The position numbers and the translations under genes are program-made. Source: Streptomyces antibioticus (GTDB taxonomy: Bacteria; Actinomycetota; Actinomycetes; Streptomycetales; Streptomycetaceae). From it: a stretch of 64,000 nt of DNA. The stretch is taken from positions 189,525-253,524 of the forward strand of contig NZ_KQ948428.1 in the NCBI RefSeq assembly GCF_001514065.1. Reading direction: 5' to 3'. The notes beneath the pieces were generated by a model. It was given only the letters and a program-made list of their open reading frames with translations, did not search any database and was not told the origin of the DNA. Positions 36,719-44,531 of the stretch are shown here, in pieces; the first letter of the stretch is position 1, and the number at the start of each line of letters is the position of its first letter.

Positions 36719-37108
36719 ATGAGATTCCCCCCACGAATCACCCGCATCGGCGCGGCGGCCGCCGTGCTGTCCGCCCTCCTCGTCGGCGGCGCCGTCGCCT
36801 CGGCTTCCCCCGCAGCCGCAGCGGTCGGCAGCATCTGTTACAGCGACCTGCCCTCCCAGGCGTACGACACCCTGGACCTGATCGAGCAGGGCGGCCCCTA
36901 CCCGTACTCCCAGGACGGCGTCGTCTTCCAGAACCGGGAAGGCGTCCTGCCACGGCAGTCCTCCGGCTACTACCACGAGTACACCGTGATCACGCCGGGT
37001 TCCTCCACGCGCGGCGCGCGCCGCATCGTCACCGGCGAGGAGACCCGGGAGGACTACTACACGGCCGACCACTACGCGTCCTTCGATCTGATCAACTACG
37101 GCTGCTGA
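36719..37108 (+). CDS. Secreted guanyl-specific ribonuclease (RNase Sa family)
   Basis: This 129-residue preprotein has a signal peptide ending ASPAAAA (~35), leaving a ~94-residue mature enzyme. It matches RNase Sa almost throughout: SQDGVVFQNRE, YYHEYTVITPG and EDYYTADHYASF. The catalytic residues are present as E87, R98, R102 and H118 (Sa E54, R65, R69, H85). C40 and C129 are 89 residues apart, exactly as in the Sa disulfide. It cleaves extracellular RNA after guanosine. No barstar-like inhibitor gene is adjacent, as is usual for exported enzymes that fold outside. Strong hairpins follow the stop. Confidence 0.94.
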   Translation: MRFPPRITRIGAAAAVLSALLVGGAVASASPAAAAVGSICYSDLPSQAYDTLDLIEQGGPYPYSQDGVVFQNREGVLPRQSSGYYHEYTVITPGSSTRGARRIVTGEETREDYYTADHYASFDLINYGC

Positions 37109-37145
37109 GTCCCCCACGACTCAGCCCGAGGTACAGCGCAACGGG

Positions 37146-37181
37146 CTGGAGGGCCGGTCCTGCGTTCAACCGGTCCTCCAG
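37146..37181 (+). terminator. Terminator hairpin after the RNase gene
   Basis: CTGGAGGGCCGGT pairs with ACCGGTCCTCCAG (one G-U) around a 10-base loop, 37 bp after the RNase stop. It is a strong factor-independent-style stem without a U tract. Confidence 0.7.
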
Positions 37182-37239
37182 CTGTCACCGGCAACTGCCG
37201 GCCGCAGAGCTCCTTGCCCCGTGTTCCCCCCACTTCCGC

Positions 37240-37282
37240 CGTAGGCCGCGGGGCAAGGCAGGCGCTTGCCCCGCGGCCTACG
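37240..37282. terminator. Perfect 18-bp stem hairpin between RNase gene and P450 scar
   Basis: CGTAGGCCGCGGGGCAAG (37240-37257) and its exact complement (37265-37282) flank the loop GCAGGCG. It would terminate leftward transcription from the scar region and back up the first RNase terminator. The perfection of an 18-bp stem is unusual in this window. Confidence 0.6.
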
Positions 37283-37381
37283 CGGAGCAATGGAGGCCAC
37301 TGCGCACACGCGACATGTTTCTCACCCGGACGGGCCGACTTCGGAAGTCGACAGCGGATGACGTCCGAGGCGAGACACACG

Positions 37382-37528
37382 TCAACCGGCGCGCTCGGCG
37401 AGCAGGGTGTGCGGGTTGCTTGACTCGTACCAGCCGAGGAACGGGGGACAGACGTCGTAGCCCAGCAGACCGGTACGCGGCTCGGTGGACGCGTTGTGCC
37501 CGCCCCCGTGGTAGAGACCGCCGCTGGA
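37382..37528 (-). pseudogene. C-terminal remnant of an unidentified enzyme
   Basis: On the minus strand the frame ending at TGA (37384-37382) reads GLYHGGGHNASTEPRTGLLG, then YDVCPPFLGWYESSNPHTLL, and looks protein-like. The LLGYDVCPPFLGW pattern weakly resembles the C-terminus of flavodoxin-fold quinone reductases. There is no start or upstream part. It joins the cytochrome P450 fragment at about 37525 in a different frame. Confidence 0.4.
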
Positions 37529-38020
37529 TCTGGCCGTCCTTGAGGATGGTCACCCCGTCGACCTCGATCGGCTCCGCGGCGAAGCGCGGCAGGGCCGTTT
37601 TGACCGGGCCGGAGTAGCGCATCAGCTCGCGCACCGCCCGCACGGTGTTCTCCGGCTGCGTCTTGACCAGCTCCAGCTGGTCGGGGTGGGTCAGGAGGTT
37701 GAAGAAGCCGAGCGAGATCGAGTGCCGGACCGTGTCGAGCCCGGTCTGCACCAATACCAGGACCAGGGCGACGAGTTCGACCTCGTCGAGCTTCTCGGTC
37801 TCGTCGCTGACCTGGACCAGGTCGGAGATCAGGTCGTCGCCGGGCTGGGCACGGCGCGCGCCTATCAGCCGGATGACGGTGTCGACCATGCCGTGCAGCG
37901 CGGGCGGCAGGATCTCCGGGTCGGGGCGGACGAAAGTGGTGAACGCCTCGGACCACTTCAGCCACTGGTCGCGGTACTCGTCGTCGACGCCGAGGAGTTC
38001 ACAGTGACGGACCCTGGTCA
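37525..38020 (-). pseudogene. Truncated cytochrome P450 fragment
   Basis: About 165 codons of P450 sequence are readable. RVRHCELLGVDDEYRDQWLK matches the C/D-helix region. LVLVQTGLDTVRHSISLGFF is the I-helix with an altered oxygen motif. VRELMRYSGPVKTALPRFA carries the K-helix ExxR-type sequence, and VDGVTILKDGQ is the last recognisable part. The N-terminal third is replaced by the 3' end of the EamA gene, and the haem loop is absent because another gene's remnant follows. It cannot bind haem. Two independent junctions suggest recombination. Confidence 0.65.
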
Positions 38021-38944
38021 GCGAGAGTTCTCCGGGAGTTGACCCGTGGCCCTGCGCCCCCACGCGGTCCCCACCAGCACCAGCGCACCGCCCGCCAGAC
38101 CGAGCGCGCCGAGGTGTTCGCCGCCCAGGGCGATGCCCGCGAGGGCGGCCCACAGGGGCTCGGTGCCGAGCAGCAGGCTGACCCGGGACGGGGAGGTGCG
38201 GCGGACCGCCCACATCTGCACGAAGAACGCGAAGAGCGTGCAGAACGCGGACAGGAACAGCAGTCCGGCCCACTCCCGCGGCCCGAAGTCCGCGGCTGCC
38301 TCCCACGGTGTGGCGTCGGCGCCGGTCGACAGCAGCGCGAACACCGCCACGGCGGCGCCGAGTTGGACAGTGGTCAGGGACAGCGCGTCGGCGCCCTCCA
38401 CCGCCTTGATGCGGGACATGGCGAGCACGTGGACGGTACGGGCGAGCGCGGCGAGCAGCATGAGCAGGTCGCCGAGGGAGGGCCGGGTGAAGCCGCCGCC
38501 CTGGGTGAGCAGGACGACGCCGAGCACGGAGAGGGCGGCGGCGCCGAGGAAGGCCCGCGAGGGGCGGGTGCGGGTCACGGCGGCCTCGGCGAGCGGCGTG
38601 AAGATCATGGTCAGGCTGATGATGAGGCCGGCATTGGTCGCCGAGGTGTGGACGACGCCGTACGTCTCCAGCAGGAAGATCCCGCTGAGGATCAGCCCGA
38701 GCACCCCGGCACCCCGCCACTGGGCGGCGCTCAGGGCGCGCAGCGCGCGCCGTCCGGCGACGGCCAGGACCGGCAGGACGATCGCGAAGCGCAGCACCAG
38801 GACCGCGATCACGGTCCGCGCGGTGGTGATGTCCTTGGCGGCGAGATAGCTCGCGCCCCACACGACCGCCACCAGCAGGACGGGCAGGTCGGTCAGCCAG
38901 GTGCGGCGGGGCGCGAGAGCGCCCGGTACGGCGATCGAGGACAT
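38018..38944 (-). CDS. EamA-family (DMT superfamily) transporter
   Basis: This 308-residue inner-membrane protein has ten predicted helices in two EamA repeats (WLTDLPVLLVAVVWGASYLA; LFLSAFCTLFAFFVQMWAV). The signature VVWGASYLAAKDI and the second-repeat motif LLLGTEPLWAALAGIAL are typical of drug/metabolite exporters. ATG 38944 follows GGGAGAG; GTG 38998 would add 18 residues without a ribosome site. The last codons (TGQLPENSR) overlap the P450 fragment, so the C-terminus may have been altered by the rearrangement. It could export amino acids or a toxic metabolite. Confidence 0.88.
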   Translation of the reverse strand: MSSIAVPGALAPRRTWLTDLPVLLVAVVWGASYLAAKDITTARTVIAVLVLRFAIVLPVLAVAGRRALRALSAAQWRGAGVLGLILSGIFLLETYGVVHTSATNAGLIISLTMIFTPLAEAAVTRTRPSRAFLGAAALSVLGVVLLTQGGGFTRPSLGDLLMLLAALARTVHVLAMSRIKAVEGADALSLTTVQLGAAVAVFALLSTGADATPWEAAADFGPREWAGLLFLSAFCTLFAFFVQMWAVRRTSPSRVSLLLGTEPLWAALAGIALGGEHLGALGLAGGALVLVGTAWGRRATGQLPENSR

Positions 38945-39035
38945 CGGTGCGGCTCTCCCGGTCTCCGTCTGGGGTGTGGAGACGTCGGTGGCTCGCACGT
39001 GGAGCGATCACCGTACCCGTGCGGCTGACCTGGGG

Positions 39036-39662
39036 CTAGGCGTTTTCCGGGAGGCCGAACGTGCCGTACTGCGGGCGGCCCGCCTTGTCGTACGTCTGGA
39101 TGGACACGCCCTTGGAGGTGACGAGCCCACCGCGGTGCTCGAAGGCGGTCGGGAGGCTGCCCTCGGCGAAGAGGCGGCGGCCAGCGCCCAGGACGACCGG
39201 GACGGTGATCACGTGGAAGGTGTCGATCAGGTCCAGGTTCAGCAGGGACTGCACGAGGGCTCCGCTGCCGTGGACCTGGAGCTCGCCGTCGGTGCGCTCC
39301 TTGAGGGCGGTGACCTCCTTGGCGAGGTCGCCGCCGATCACGGTGGTGTGAGCCCACTCGGGGTCGGCGAGGGTGGTCGAGGGGACGTACTTCGGCAGGG
39401 CGTTGAGCCGGTCGGCGATGAGGTTGTCGGGGTCGGTCACCTTCGGCCAGTACCCGGCGAAGATGTCGTAGGTACGACGGCCGAGCAGGAACGCGCCGAC
39501 CTGGCCGAAGACCTCGGTGACGAAGCGGCCGAAGTCCTCGTCGTCGTACGGGACCATCCAGCCGCCCTGCTCGAAGCCGCCCCTGGGGTCCTCCTCGGGG
39601 CCGCCCGGGGCCTGGTAGACGCCGTCGAGGCTGACGAAGATCTGGGAGACGAGCTTGCCCAT
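39036..39662 (-). CDS. Dihydrofolate-reductase-fold (RibD C-terminal) family reductase
   Basis: This 208-residue protein starts MGKLVSQIFVSLDGVYQAPG, the family's N-terminal strand. It continues with LGRRTYDIFAGYWP, LPKYVPSTTL and VHGSGALVQSLL, ending in PVVLGAGRRLFAEG. These are the NADPH-site motifs of the RibD C-terminal/YwjB/YyaP group. The substrate is unknown; the group is not the housekeeping DHFR. It stands alone between the EamA gene and the AIM24 gene, all on the minus strand. Confidence 0.92.
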   Translation of the reverse strand: MGKLVSQIFVSLDGVYQAPGGPEEDPRGGFEQGGWMVPYDDEDFGRFVTEVFGQVGAFLLGRRTYDIFAGYWPKVTDPDNLIADRLNALPKYVPSTTLADPEWAHTTVIGGDLAKEVTALKERTDGELQVHGSGALVQSLLNLDLIDTFHVITVPVVLGAGRRLFAEGSLPTAFEHRGGLVTSKGVSIQTYDKAGRPQYGTFGLPENA

Positions 39663-39750
39663 GGCGGGTGCCTTCTCTCGTGGGTGGGGTCTGTTGTCAT
39701 CAGCTCAGACCCCACCGGCAGCCGCAACTCATCGGTGGCGCCGCGCGGCC

Positions 39751-40566
39751 TCAACCCGCGTGCGTGGAGAACAGGCCGCCCGTCGGGCCCTGCTTGTCGC
39801 CGCCCTGCGCCTTCTTCAGGGCGTTGGCGAGGCTCTCGATGGTCAGGGACTGGAGGATGACCCGGCCGTTGCCCTCCAGGGTGGCCAGGGAGAGGCCCTC
39901 GCCGCCGAAGACGGCGTTCATGAGGCCCTGCCGGTTCAGCCCGCCGACGCGCTGGACGCCGTACTGGATGCCCTCCTCGAAGGCGACGACGCAGCCGGTG
40001 TCGACCTCGATGCGGCCGCCGAAGTCGGCCGGGTTGAGGTCGATGAAGTTTCCGGCGCCGGCGATGATCACGGTGCCGCGGCCGGTGAACTTCTCCAGGA
40101 CGAAGCCCTCGCCGCCGCTGCGGCCGGTCCTGCCGCCCTGGAAGGCGATGCCGAAGTCGACGGTGGACTCGGCGGCGACGAACGCGTCCTTCTCCGCGAA
40201 CCACGCGCGCGTGCCGTCCAGCTCCAGGGCGCGCATCTCGCCGGGCAGGACGCCCGCGAAGCCGACGGTGCCCTCGCCGCCGGTGGACGTGAAGTACTGG
40301 AACGCCAGTGACTCGCCCGCCAGGGCGCGCTGGCCGACCTGCATGGCGGTGCCCATGGCCTGGCGGAGCATGCCGCCCATGCCTCCGGCGCCGCCCTGGG
40401 GCTGCTGTCCGCCGGGGTCCGACGGGCCGCTCAGACGGGTCTCCATGGTGACGTTCGTGGTCTTGAACAGGAACTTTCCGGCCTCGCAGTACACGGTCTG
40501 GCCGGGTTGGAGGCTGACGACCGCCATCTGCATGGCGTTGCCGACGATTTCTTGCTGAAGGGTCAC
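39751..40566 (-). CDS. AIM24-family protein
   Basis: This 271-residue protein begins VTLQQEIVGNAMQMAVVSLQ and is made of repeated beta-strand units characteristic of AIM24/TIGR00266 (PGQTVYCEAGKFLFKTTNV, GTVIIAGAGNFIDLNPADF, YGVQRVGGLNRQGLMNAVFG). A Gly/Gln-rich loop SDPGGQQPQGGAGGMGGM interrupts the first half. It is cytosolic with no catalytic motif known. GTG 40566 has no purine-rich ribosome site: the upstream 15 bases are pyrimidine-rich on the coding strand. Divergent from the SDR gene. Confidence 0.88.
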   Translation of the reverse strand: MTLQQEIVGNAMQMAVVSLQPGQTVYCEAGKFLFKTTNVTMETRLSGPSDPGGQQPQGGAGGMGGMLRQAMGTAMQVGQRALAGESLAFQYFTSTGGEGTVGFAGVLPGEMRALELDGTRAWFAEKDAFVAAESTVDFGIAFQGGRTGRSGGEGFVLEKFTGRGTVIIAGAGNFIDLNPADFGGRIEVDTGCVVAFEEGIQYGVQRVGGLNRQGLMNAVFGGEGLSLATLEGNGRVILQSLTIESLANALKKAQGGDKQGPTGGLFSTHAG

Positions 40567-40643
40567 GGGAGGAGAACGCGGGAGACGGAGGGAAGAGTTC
40601 CGGATTGCGGAGGGGGTGCGAGTGCGGTGTCCGTTCGCCGCCA

Positions 40644-40657
40644 GCACGCGCGCGTGC
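40644..40657. promoter_or_regulatory. 14-bp palindrome between AIM24 and SDR genes
   Basis: GCACGCGCGCGTGC is self-complementary and lies 20 bp before the SDR start in the divergent gap. The alternating CG run could form by chance in such GC-rich DNA, so the operator reading is weak. Confidence 0.3.
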
Positions 40658-40676
40658 GCGCCGCTGAGATGGAGGC

Positions 40677-41426
40677 ATGACAACGACTCACGGAACTCTG
40701 CACGGCAAGGTCGCCCTCGTCACCGGTGGCAGCCGCGGGATCGGGGCGGCCACGGTGCTCCGGCTCGCGCGGGAGGGCGCGGACGTGGCGCTGACGTACG
40801 CGAACGGCAAGGAGGCGGCCGAGGACGTCGTACGGCGTGTCGAGGCGCTGGGGCGGCGTGCGGTCGCCCTGCGGGCGGACTCGGCGGACCCCGAGGAGGC
40901 GGCGGGGGCGGTGACGGGGGCGGCGGAGGCGCTCGGCGGTCGCCTGGACGTGCTGGTGAACAACGTGGGCGTGGGGGTGCTGGCTCCGCTGGAAGGGCTG
41001 TCGCTCGCCGACGTGGACCGGGTGCTGGCCGTGAATGTGCGCGGGGTGTTCCTGGCCTCGCAGGCGGCGGCAGCGGTGATGGCGGCCGGCGGCCGGATCA
41101 TCACCATCGGCACGTGCATGACCCAGCGGGTGCCCGGGCCCGGCGGCACGCTCTACGCGACGAGCAAGTCGGCGCTGGTCGGGCTGACGAAGGCGCTGGC
41201 CAGGGAGCTGGGCGGGCGGGGGATCACGGCGAACGTCGTGCACCCCGGGCCGACGGACACCGACATGAACCCGGCGGACGGACCATATGCGGCGGGGCAG
41301 GCGGCAATGACGGCGTTGGGGCGCTTCGGGACGGCGGACGAGGTCGCGTCGACGGTGGCGTACCTGGCGACCGCCGACTACGTGACGGGGGCCGAGTTCG
41401 CGGTGGACGGGGGCCACGCGGCCTGA
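40677..41426 (+). CDS. Short-chain dehydrogenase/reductase
   Basis: This 249-residue Rossmann enzyme has the cofactor motif TGGSRGIG (16-23), NNVGVG in place of NNAG, catalytic Y160 and K164 in YATSK, and the PGPTDTDMNP loop. The usual catalytic Ser about 13-14 residues before Tyr falls on T146/C147 (IGTCMTQ), so the proton-relay residue is changed. The C-terminal YVTGAEFAVDGGHAA is typical. NADPH preference is likely from the basic GSR. It resembles 3-oxoacyl-ACP reductase relatives but is not in a fatty-acid locus. GGAGG lies just before ATG 40677. Confidence 0.9.
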   Translation: MTTTHGTLHGKVALVTGGSRGIGAATVLRLAREGADVALTYANGKEAAEDVVRRVEALGRRAVALRADSADPEEAAGAVTGAAEALGGRLDVLVNNVGVGVLAPLEGLSLADVDRVLAVNVRGVFLASQAAAAVMAAGGRIITIGTCMTQRVPGPGGTLYATSKSALVGLTKALARELGGRGITANVVHPGPTDTDMNPADGPYAAGQAAMTALGRFGTADEVASTVAYLATADYVTGAEFAVDGGHAA

Positions 41427-41429
41427 GCG

Positions 41430-42221
41430 TCAACGGGGCGGGCCGGGGTGCTCCGGCTCGGCCCGTTCCGCCTGGAGGCGCCGCTGTTCCTCGTCGTCCG
41501 CGGCTGTGGCGGTGCGGTGCGCGTCGGCGAACCCGAGGACCAGGGCGAGCAGTTCGTCGCGGGCGGCGAGGCCTTCGGCGCCGGGGCGGGTGAGGGCTTC
41601 ACGCAGGGCCGTCCGCAGGGTGGCCCGGAGATGGGGCCACGGCCCGGTGACGGGGCGGCTGTACTCGGCGAGGTGGCGGGCGAGGTGGTCCAGGGCTCGT
41701 ACGGCGTCCTCGTCGAGCGTCGGCCGGTAGCGGTCGGACTCGCCGAACAGGTGCCAGAGGGAGCCGGCGTGGGAGGCCGACAGCAGCACCGTCGTCGGGT
41801 CCGCCTCGTCGAGCGCGGTCCTGAGCGCGTCGACCGGGCCGCGGTCCCAGTCGCTGAGGACGTCCCGCAGTCCCTCGACGGCCCGCCGGATCTCTCCGAC
41901 CTCGGTCGGCCGCAGCTCCAGTGCCACGGTCCCCGCTTCCCGGTCCAGGGCACCGCGCGGCACGGGTGACCGATCCTGGCTCCAGCCCGCCACGGCGAAC
42001 TCCGCGCCGTCGTGCGGCCGACCGTCCGAAGAGGGCTCATTGCGCTCGTAGCCGTACCGGCGGAGCTCCCGGTCGATCTCGGCCCACCTGAGGCCACGGA
42101 CAAGCCCGGTCGCCAGTTCGACCGAGAACTCGGTCCGCGGGCCGTCCTTGGTGAGGATGCGCACGGTCAGGCGCCCGTCCTCCAGCCGCGCCCGGCCGAA
42201 GACCCGTGCCTCCAACGTCAT
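41430..42221 (-). CDS. Unknown protein, second gene of a two-gene operon
   Basis: This is a 263-residue soluble, acidic protein with no recognised domain. The first ~85 residues look beta-rich (MTLEARVFGRARLEDGRLTV, FSVELATGLVRGLRWAEIDR). The rest is helical (LEYSRP-like turns, LRATLRTALREALTRPGAEG, DDEEQRRLQAERAEPEHPGP). ATG 42221 has a good GAGGAGG site, 11 bp after the upstream gene's stop, so the two form an operon. It converges on the SDR with a 3-bp gap. No function is proposed. Confidence 0.75.
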   Translation of the reverse strand: MTLEARVFGRARLEDGRLTVRILTKDGPRTEFSVELATGLVRGLRWAEIDRELRRYGYERNEPSSDGRPHDGAEFAVAGWSQDRSPVPRGALDREAGTVALELRPTEVGEIRRAVEGLRDVLSDWDRGPVDALRTALDEADPTTVLLSASHAGSLWHLFGESDRYRPTLDEDAVRALDHLARHLAEYSRPVTGPWPHLRATLRTALREALTRPGAEGLAARDELLALVLGFADAHRTATAADDEEQRRLQAERAEPEHPGPPR

Positions 42222-42232
42222 GCCGTGCCTCC

Positions 42233-43243
42233 TCAGGCCAGTGTGCTGTGCACCCGGTGCAGATAGCTGAAGTCGTGTTCGTCCCGGGCCCTGCTGATCG
42301 GGCGGATCTCGCGCGTGGCCACGTTGAGGGCGTACCCGCCGATGGTTCCCAGGAGCCAGCCCAGATCCGGCAGCAGCAATGCCCCGCCGGCCGCGGCGGC
42401 GAGCGCCACGGACACCGTGACCGAGCGATGCACCCAGGCCGTCCGGGTGCCGCGGCCGGCGGCCCGGTAGTCCTCCAGCGCCTGGGAGAGTTCATGTCTG
42501 AGCTGGGAGAACACATCCGCGGGATGCTCGTAGTCGCGGCGCAGATCGCCCAGGAGCCGGTGCACGGCACGCATCAGGCGCAGCCGTTCGTCCGCGTATC
42601 TGTCCCGGAAGGCGAGGACGTCGACGATCGGGGTGCCGGGGGCGGGCACCGGCAGCAGCCGCCCGAGTTCCACCTCCCAGGCGAGGGCACCGGTCGGTGA
42701 TGCCGGACGCACGCTGTTGCGGTACGCCGTCTCGTTCTCGGTGTACGGGAAGAAGGCCACGTCCGGGTGGTGGGCGAACTCACGGGCCAGGACGCCGATG
42801 ATCAGTGACTGGACCTCCCTGGAGACACTGAGGGCCTCCCATCCGTCCGGTACCGCGAGTCCCAGCTCCTCGAGCAGCTGTTCCAGCGGGTAGCTGAGCT
42901 TCGACCGGTAGATGACGGCCTCGGGCGGTGTGGTGGGCCGGGGCGGGTCGCTGCGCTCGGCGAGGCGCCGCAGCTCCTCGCGCAGGAGGGACGAGGCGTG
43001 ACCGCCGTGCCAGGGGGGTCCCGTCCCGTCGAACAGCCCGAGCACGTTCAAGGTGTCGGAGGTGAAGGCGAGCGGCCGGTACAGCTCCCGCTCCTCCAGG
43101 CGCCTGAGCTCCTCCCCCACCACGGCGTCGTACACCTGCGGGTCGCGCGGTACGACCGACGCGATCCCGTCCCAGTACAGCAGCGCCTGATGAAGCACCT
43201 CGGTGGGCGGGTTGATCGTCGGGTAGTACAGCAGCACGCCCAT
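42233..43243 (-). CDS. Unknown protein (DUF6236-like), first gene of a two-gene operon
   Basis: This 336-residue protein begins MGVLLYYPTINPPTEVLHQA, LLYWDGIASVVP, a start I associate with the DUF6236 family. The body is helical with EELRRLEERELYRPL and REVQSLIIGVLAREFAHHP. Near the C-terminus is a hydrophobic hairpin (VTVSVALAAAAGGALLLPDL, WLLGTIGGYALNVA) that could be a re-entrant or membrane segment. ATG 43243 follows AGGGGG and is preferred to the longer frame. Function is unknown. It is followed by the 263-residue gene 11 bp away. Confidence 0.75.
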   Translation of the reverse strand: MGVLLYYPTINPPTEVLHQALLYWDGIASVVPRDPQVYDAVVGEELRRLEERELYRPLAFTSDTLNVLGLFDGTGPPWHGGHASSLLREELRRLAERSDPPRPTTPPEAVIYRSKLSYPLEQLLEELGLAVPDGWEALSVSREVQSLIIGVLAREFAHHPDVAFFPYTENETAYRNSVRPASPTGALAWEVELGRLLPVPAPGTPIVDVLAFRDRYADERLRLMRAVHRLLGDLRRDYEHPADVFSQLRHELSQALEDYRAAGRGTRTAWVHRSVTVSVALAAAAGGALLLPDLGWLLGTIGGYALNVATREIRPISRARDEHDFSYLHRVHSTLA

Positions 43244-43286
43244 CGGATCCCCCTGGCACCTCGACGCCGACGGGATCAACGATAGC

Positions 43287-43320
43287 GAGGCGCACCGGAG
43301 TTGGTCCTCCGGTGCGCCTC
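43287..43320 (-). terminator. Terminator of the allantoin operon
   Basis: GAGGCGCACCGGAG and CTCCGGTGCGCCTC form a perfect 14-bp stem with the loop TTGGTC, 20 bp past the allantoicase stop. It separates the allantoin genes from the DUF6236-like operon. Confidence 0.75.
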
Positions 43321-43339
43321 ACGGGATCAAGGGCCCGGC

Positions 43340-44455
43340 CTAGCCGCCCAGTTCCTGGTGGCGTGCCGTCAGCGCTGCCGCGCCGGCGTCCGTCAGGGAC
43401 CCGAACAACCGCAGCCGTGAGATGCCGCCGTCCGGGAAGATGTCCACGCGCGCGTGCGTGCCGATCGCCGGGGTCGGGAGGACGAAGCGGTGGTTGGTGT
43501 CGGGCTGGAGGCGAGTGCGCGGGAGGATCTCCTGCCAGTCGCCGTCCTCGCCGTCCTGGACCGACACCGACGCCCAGCCCGCGCTGTTGCCCTTCAGATA
43601 CGCGGTGTCGATCTCGATCGCGCGGATCTGGGACTGGGCCACCAGCCGGTACCGGATCCAGTCGTTGCCCTGGTCGCGGCGGCGCCGCGTCTCCCAGCCG
43701 TCGTCCATCTTGCGGGAGCGCCCCGGCTGGATGGTGTTGGAGGCCGGCGAGTAGAAGAGGTTCGAGGCGTCCTCGGCCCGGCCGCCGTTCTCCAGGGCGA
43801 CCACGTCGAAGGTGCCGAGGACCGACAGCCACTCGGGGTCGGGGACGACCTCGCCGTACACGCGCAGACGCGCGATGCCGCCGTCCGGGTGCTGGTTGAC
43901 CCGGAGGTGCGTGAAGCGCTGCTCGACCGCCACCTCGAAGCCGTTGGCCGCATGGCCGCCCACCGGGGTGCGCGGGACCAGCGTCGTCCACTTCACGTCG
44001 TCGCCCAGCAGCTCCTCCGGTGCGGGCGAACCCGCCACCGACGTGCCCTCGACCGACACCGCCTGCGGGTAGTTGCCGCGGAAGTGGGCCGTGTCGACGA
44101 CGATCCCGCGGATCACGCCGGGCGCGCCGAGGCGGACCAGCGCCCAGTCGTGGTCCTCTGCGGTCGGCCACGGGTGGTCGGCGGACGCGCCACGGCGGCG
44201 CCGTGTCTCCCAGCCGTCCATGATCTTGCCCTTGTGCCCGAAGTGCTCGGGGTCGAACTCGGCGCGCTCGGGCAGGAGCAGGTTCTCGCGCTGGGCGAAG
44301 AACTCGTCGTTGGCGGCGATGACTCCGGCGCCGAGCTGCCGGGCGGCGAGGTCGGCGTACTGGGTGAAGGGGAAGTCGGCGGTGCGGTAGTCGGCGTACG
44401 GGTCACCGCCGCCGTACGGGTTCGCGTCGCCGGTGAAACTCGGAATCGCCGTCAC
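43340..44455 (-). CDS. alc: Allantoicase
   Basis: This 371-residue enzyme hydrolyses allantoate to ureidoglycolate and urea in purine catabolism. It shows the two-repeat jelly-roll structure of the family: KIMDGWETRRRR recurs as KMDDGWETRRRR, and HLRVNQHPDGGIARLRVYGE recurs as RVDIFPDGGISRLRLFG. The start is GTG 44455. It lies 70 bp downstream of allantoinase in the same direction and is probably co-transcribed from the AllR-controlled promoter at 45.9 kb. A 21-bp direct repeat lies in the gap. Confidence 0.95.
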   Translation of the reverse strand: MTAIPSFTGDANPYGGGDPYADYRTADFPFTQYADLAARQLGAGVIAANDEFFAQRENLLLPERAEFDPEHFGHKGKIMDGWETRRRRGASADHPWPTAEDHDWALVRLGAPGVIRGIVVDTAHFRGNYPQAVSVEGTSVAGSPAPEELLGDDVKWTTLVPRTPVGGHAANGFEVAVEQRFTHLRVNQHPDGGIARLRVYGEVVPDPEWLSVLGTFDVVALENGGRAEDASNLFYSPASNTIQPGRSRKMDDGWETRRRRDQGNDWIRYRLVAQSQIRAIEIDTAYLKGNSAGWASVSVQDGEDGDWQEILPRTRLQPDTNHRFVLPTPAIGTHARVDIFPDGGISRLRLFGSLTDAGAAALTARHQELGG

Positions 44456-44493
44456 GAAGAATGCCTTTCTGAAGAGTCGGCCGCTGCGGGTGC

Positions 44494-44531
44494 GGTGGTG
44501 AAAGTCAGGGCTGTGGTGGTGAAAGTCAGGG
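44494..44531. repeat. 21-bp-period direct repeat between allB and alc
   Basis: GGTGGTGAAAGTCAGGG occurs at 44494-44510 and 44515-44531. The second copy reaches into the allB stop codon region. It looks like a small local duplication with no obvious function. Confidence 0.6.

Noticed and set aside
37146-37282. The two stems considered as IS terminal inverted repeats
   Set aside because: Each stem is a self-contained hairpin with a short loop, and no transposase lies between matching ends.
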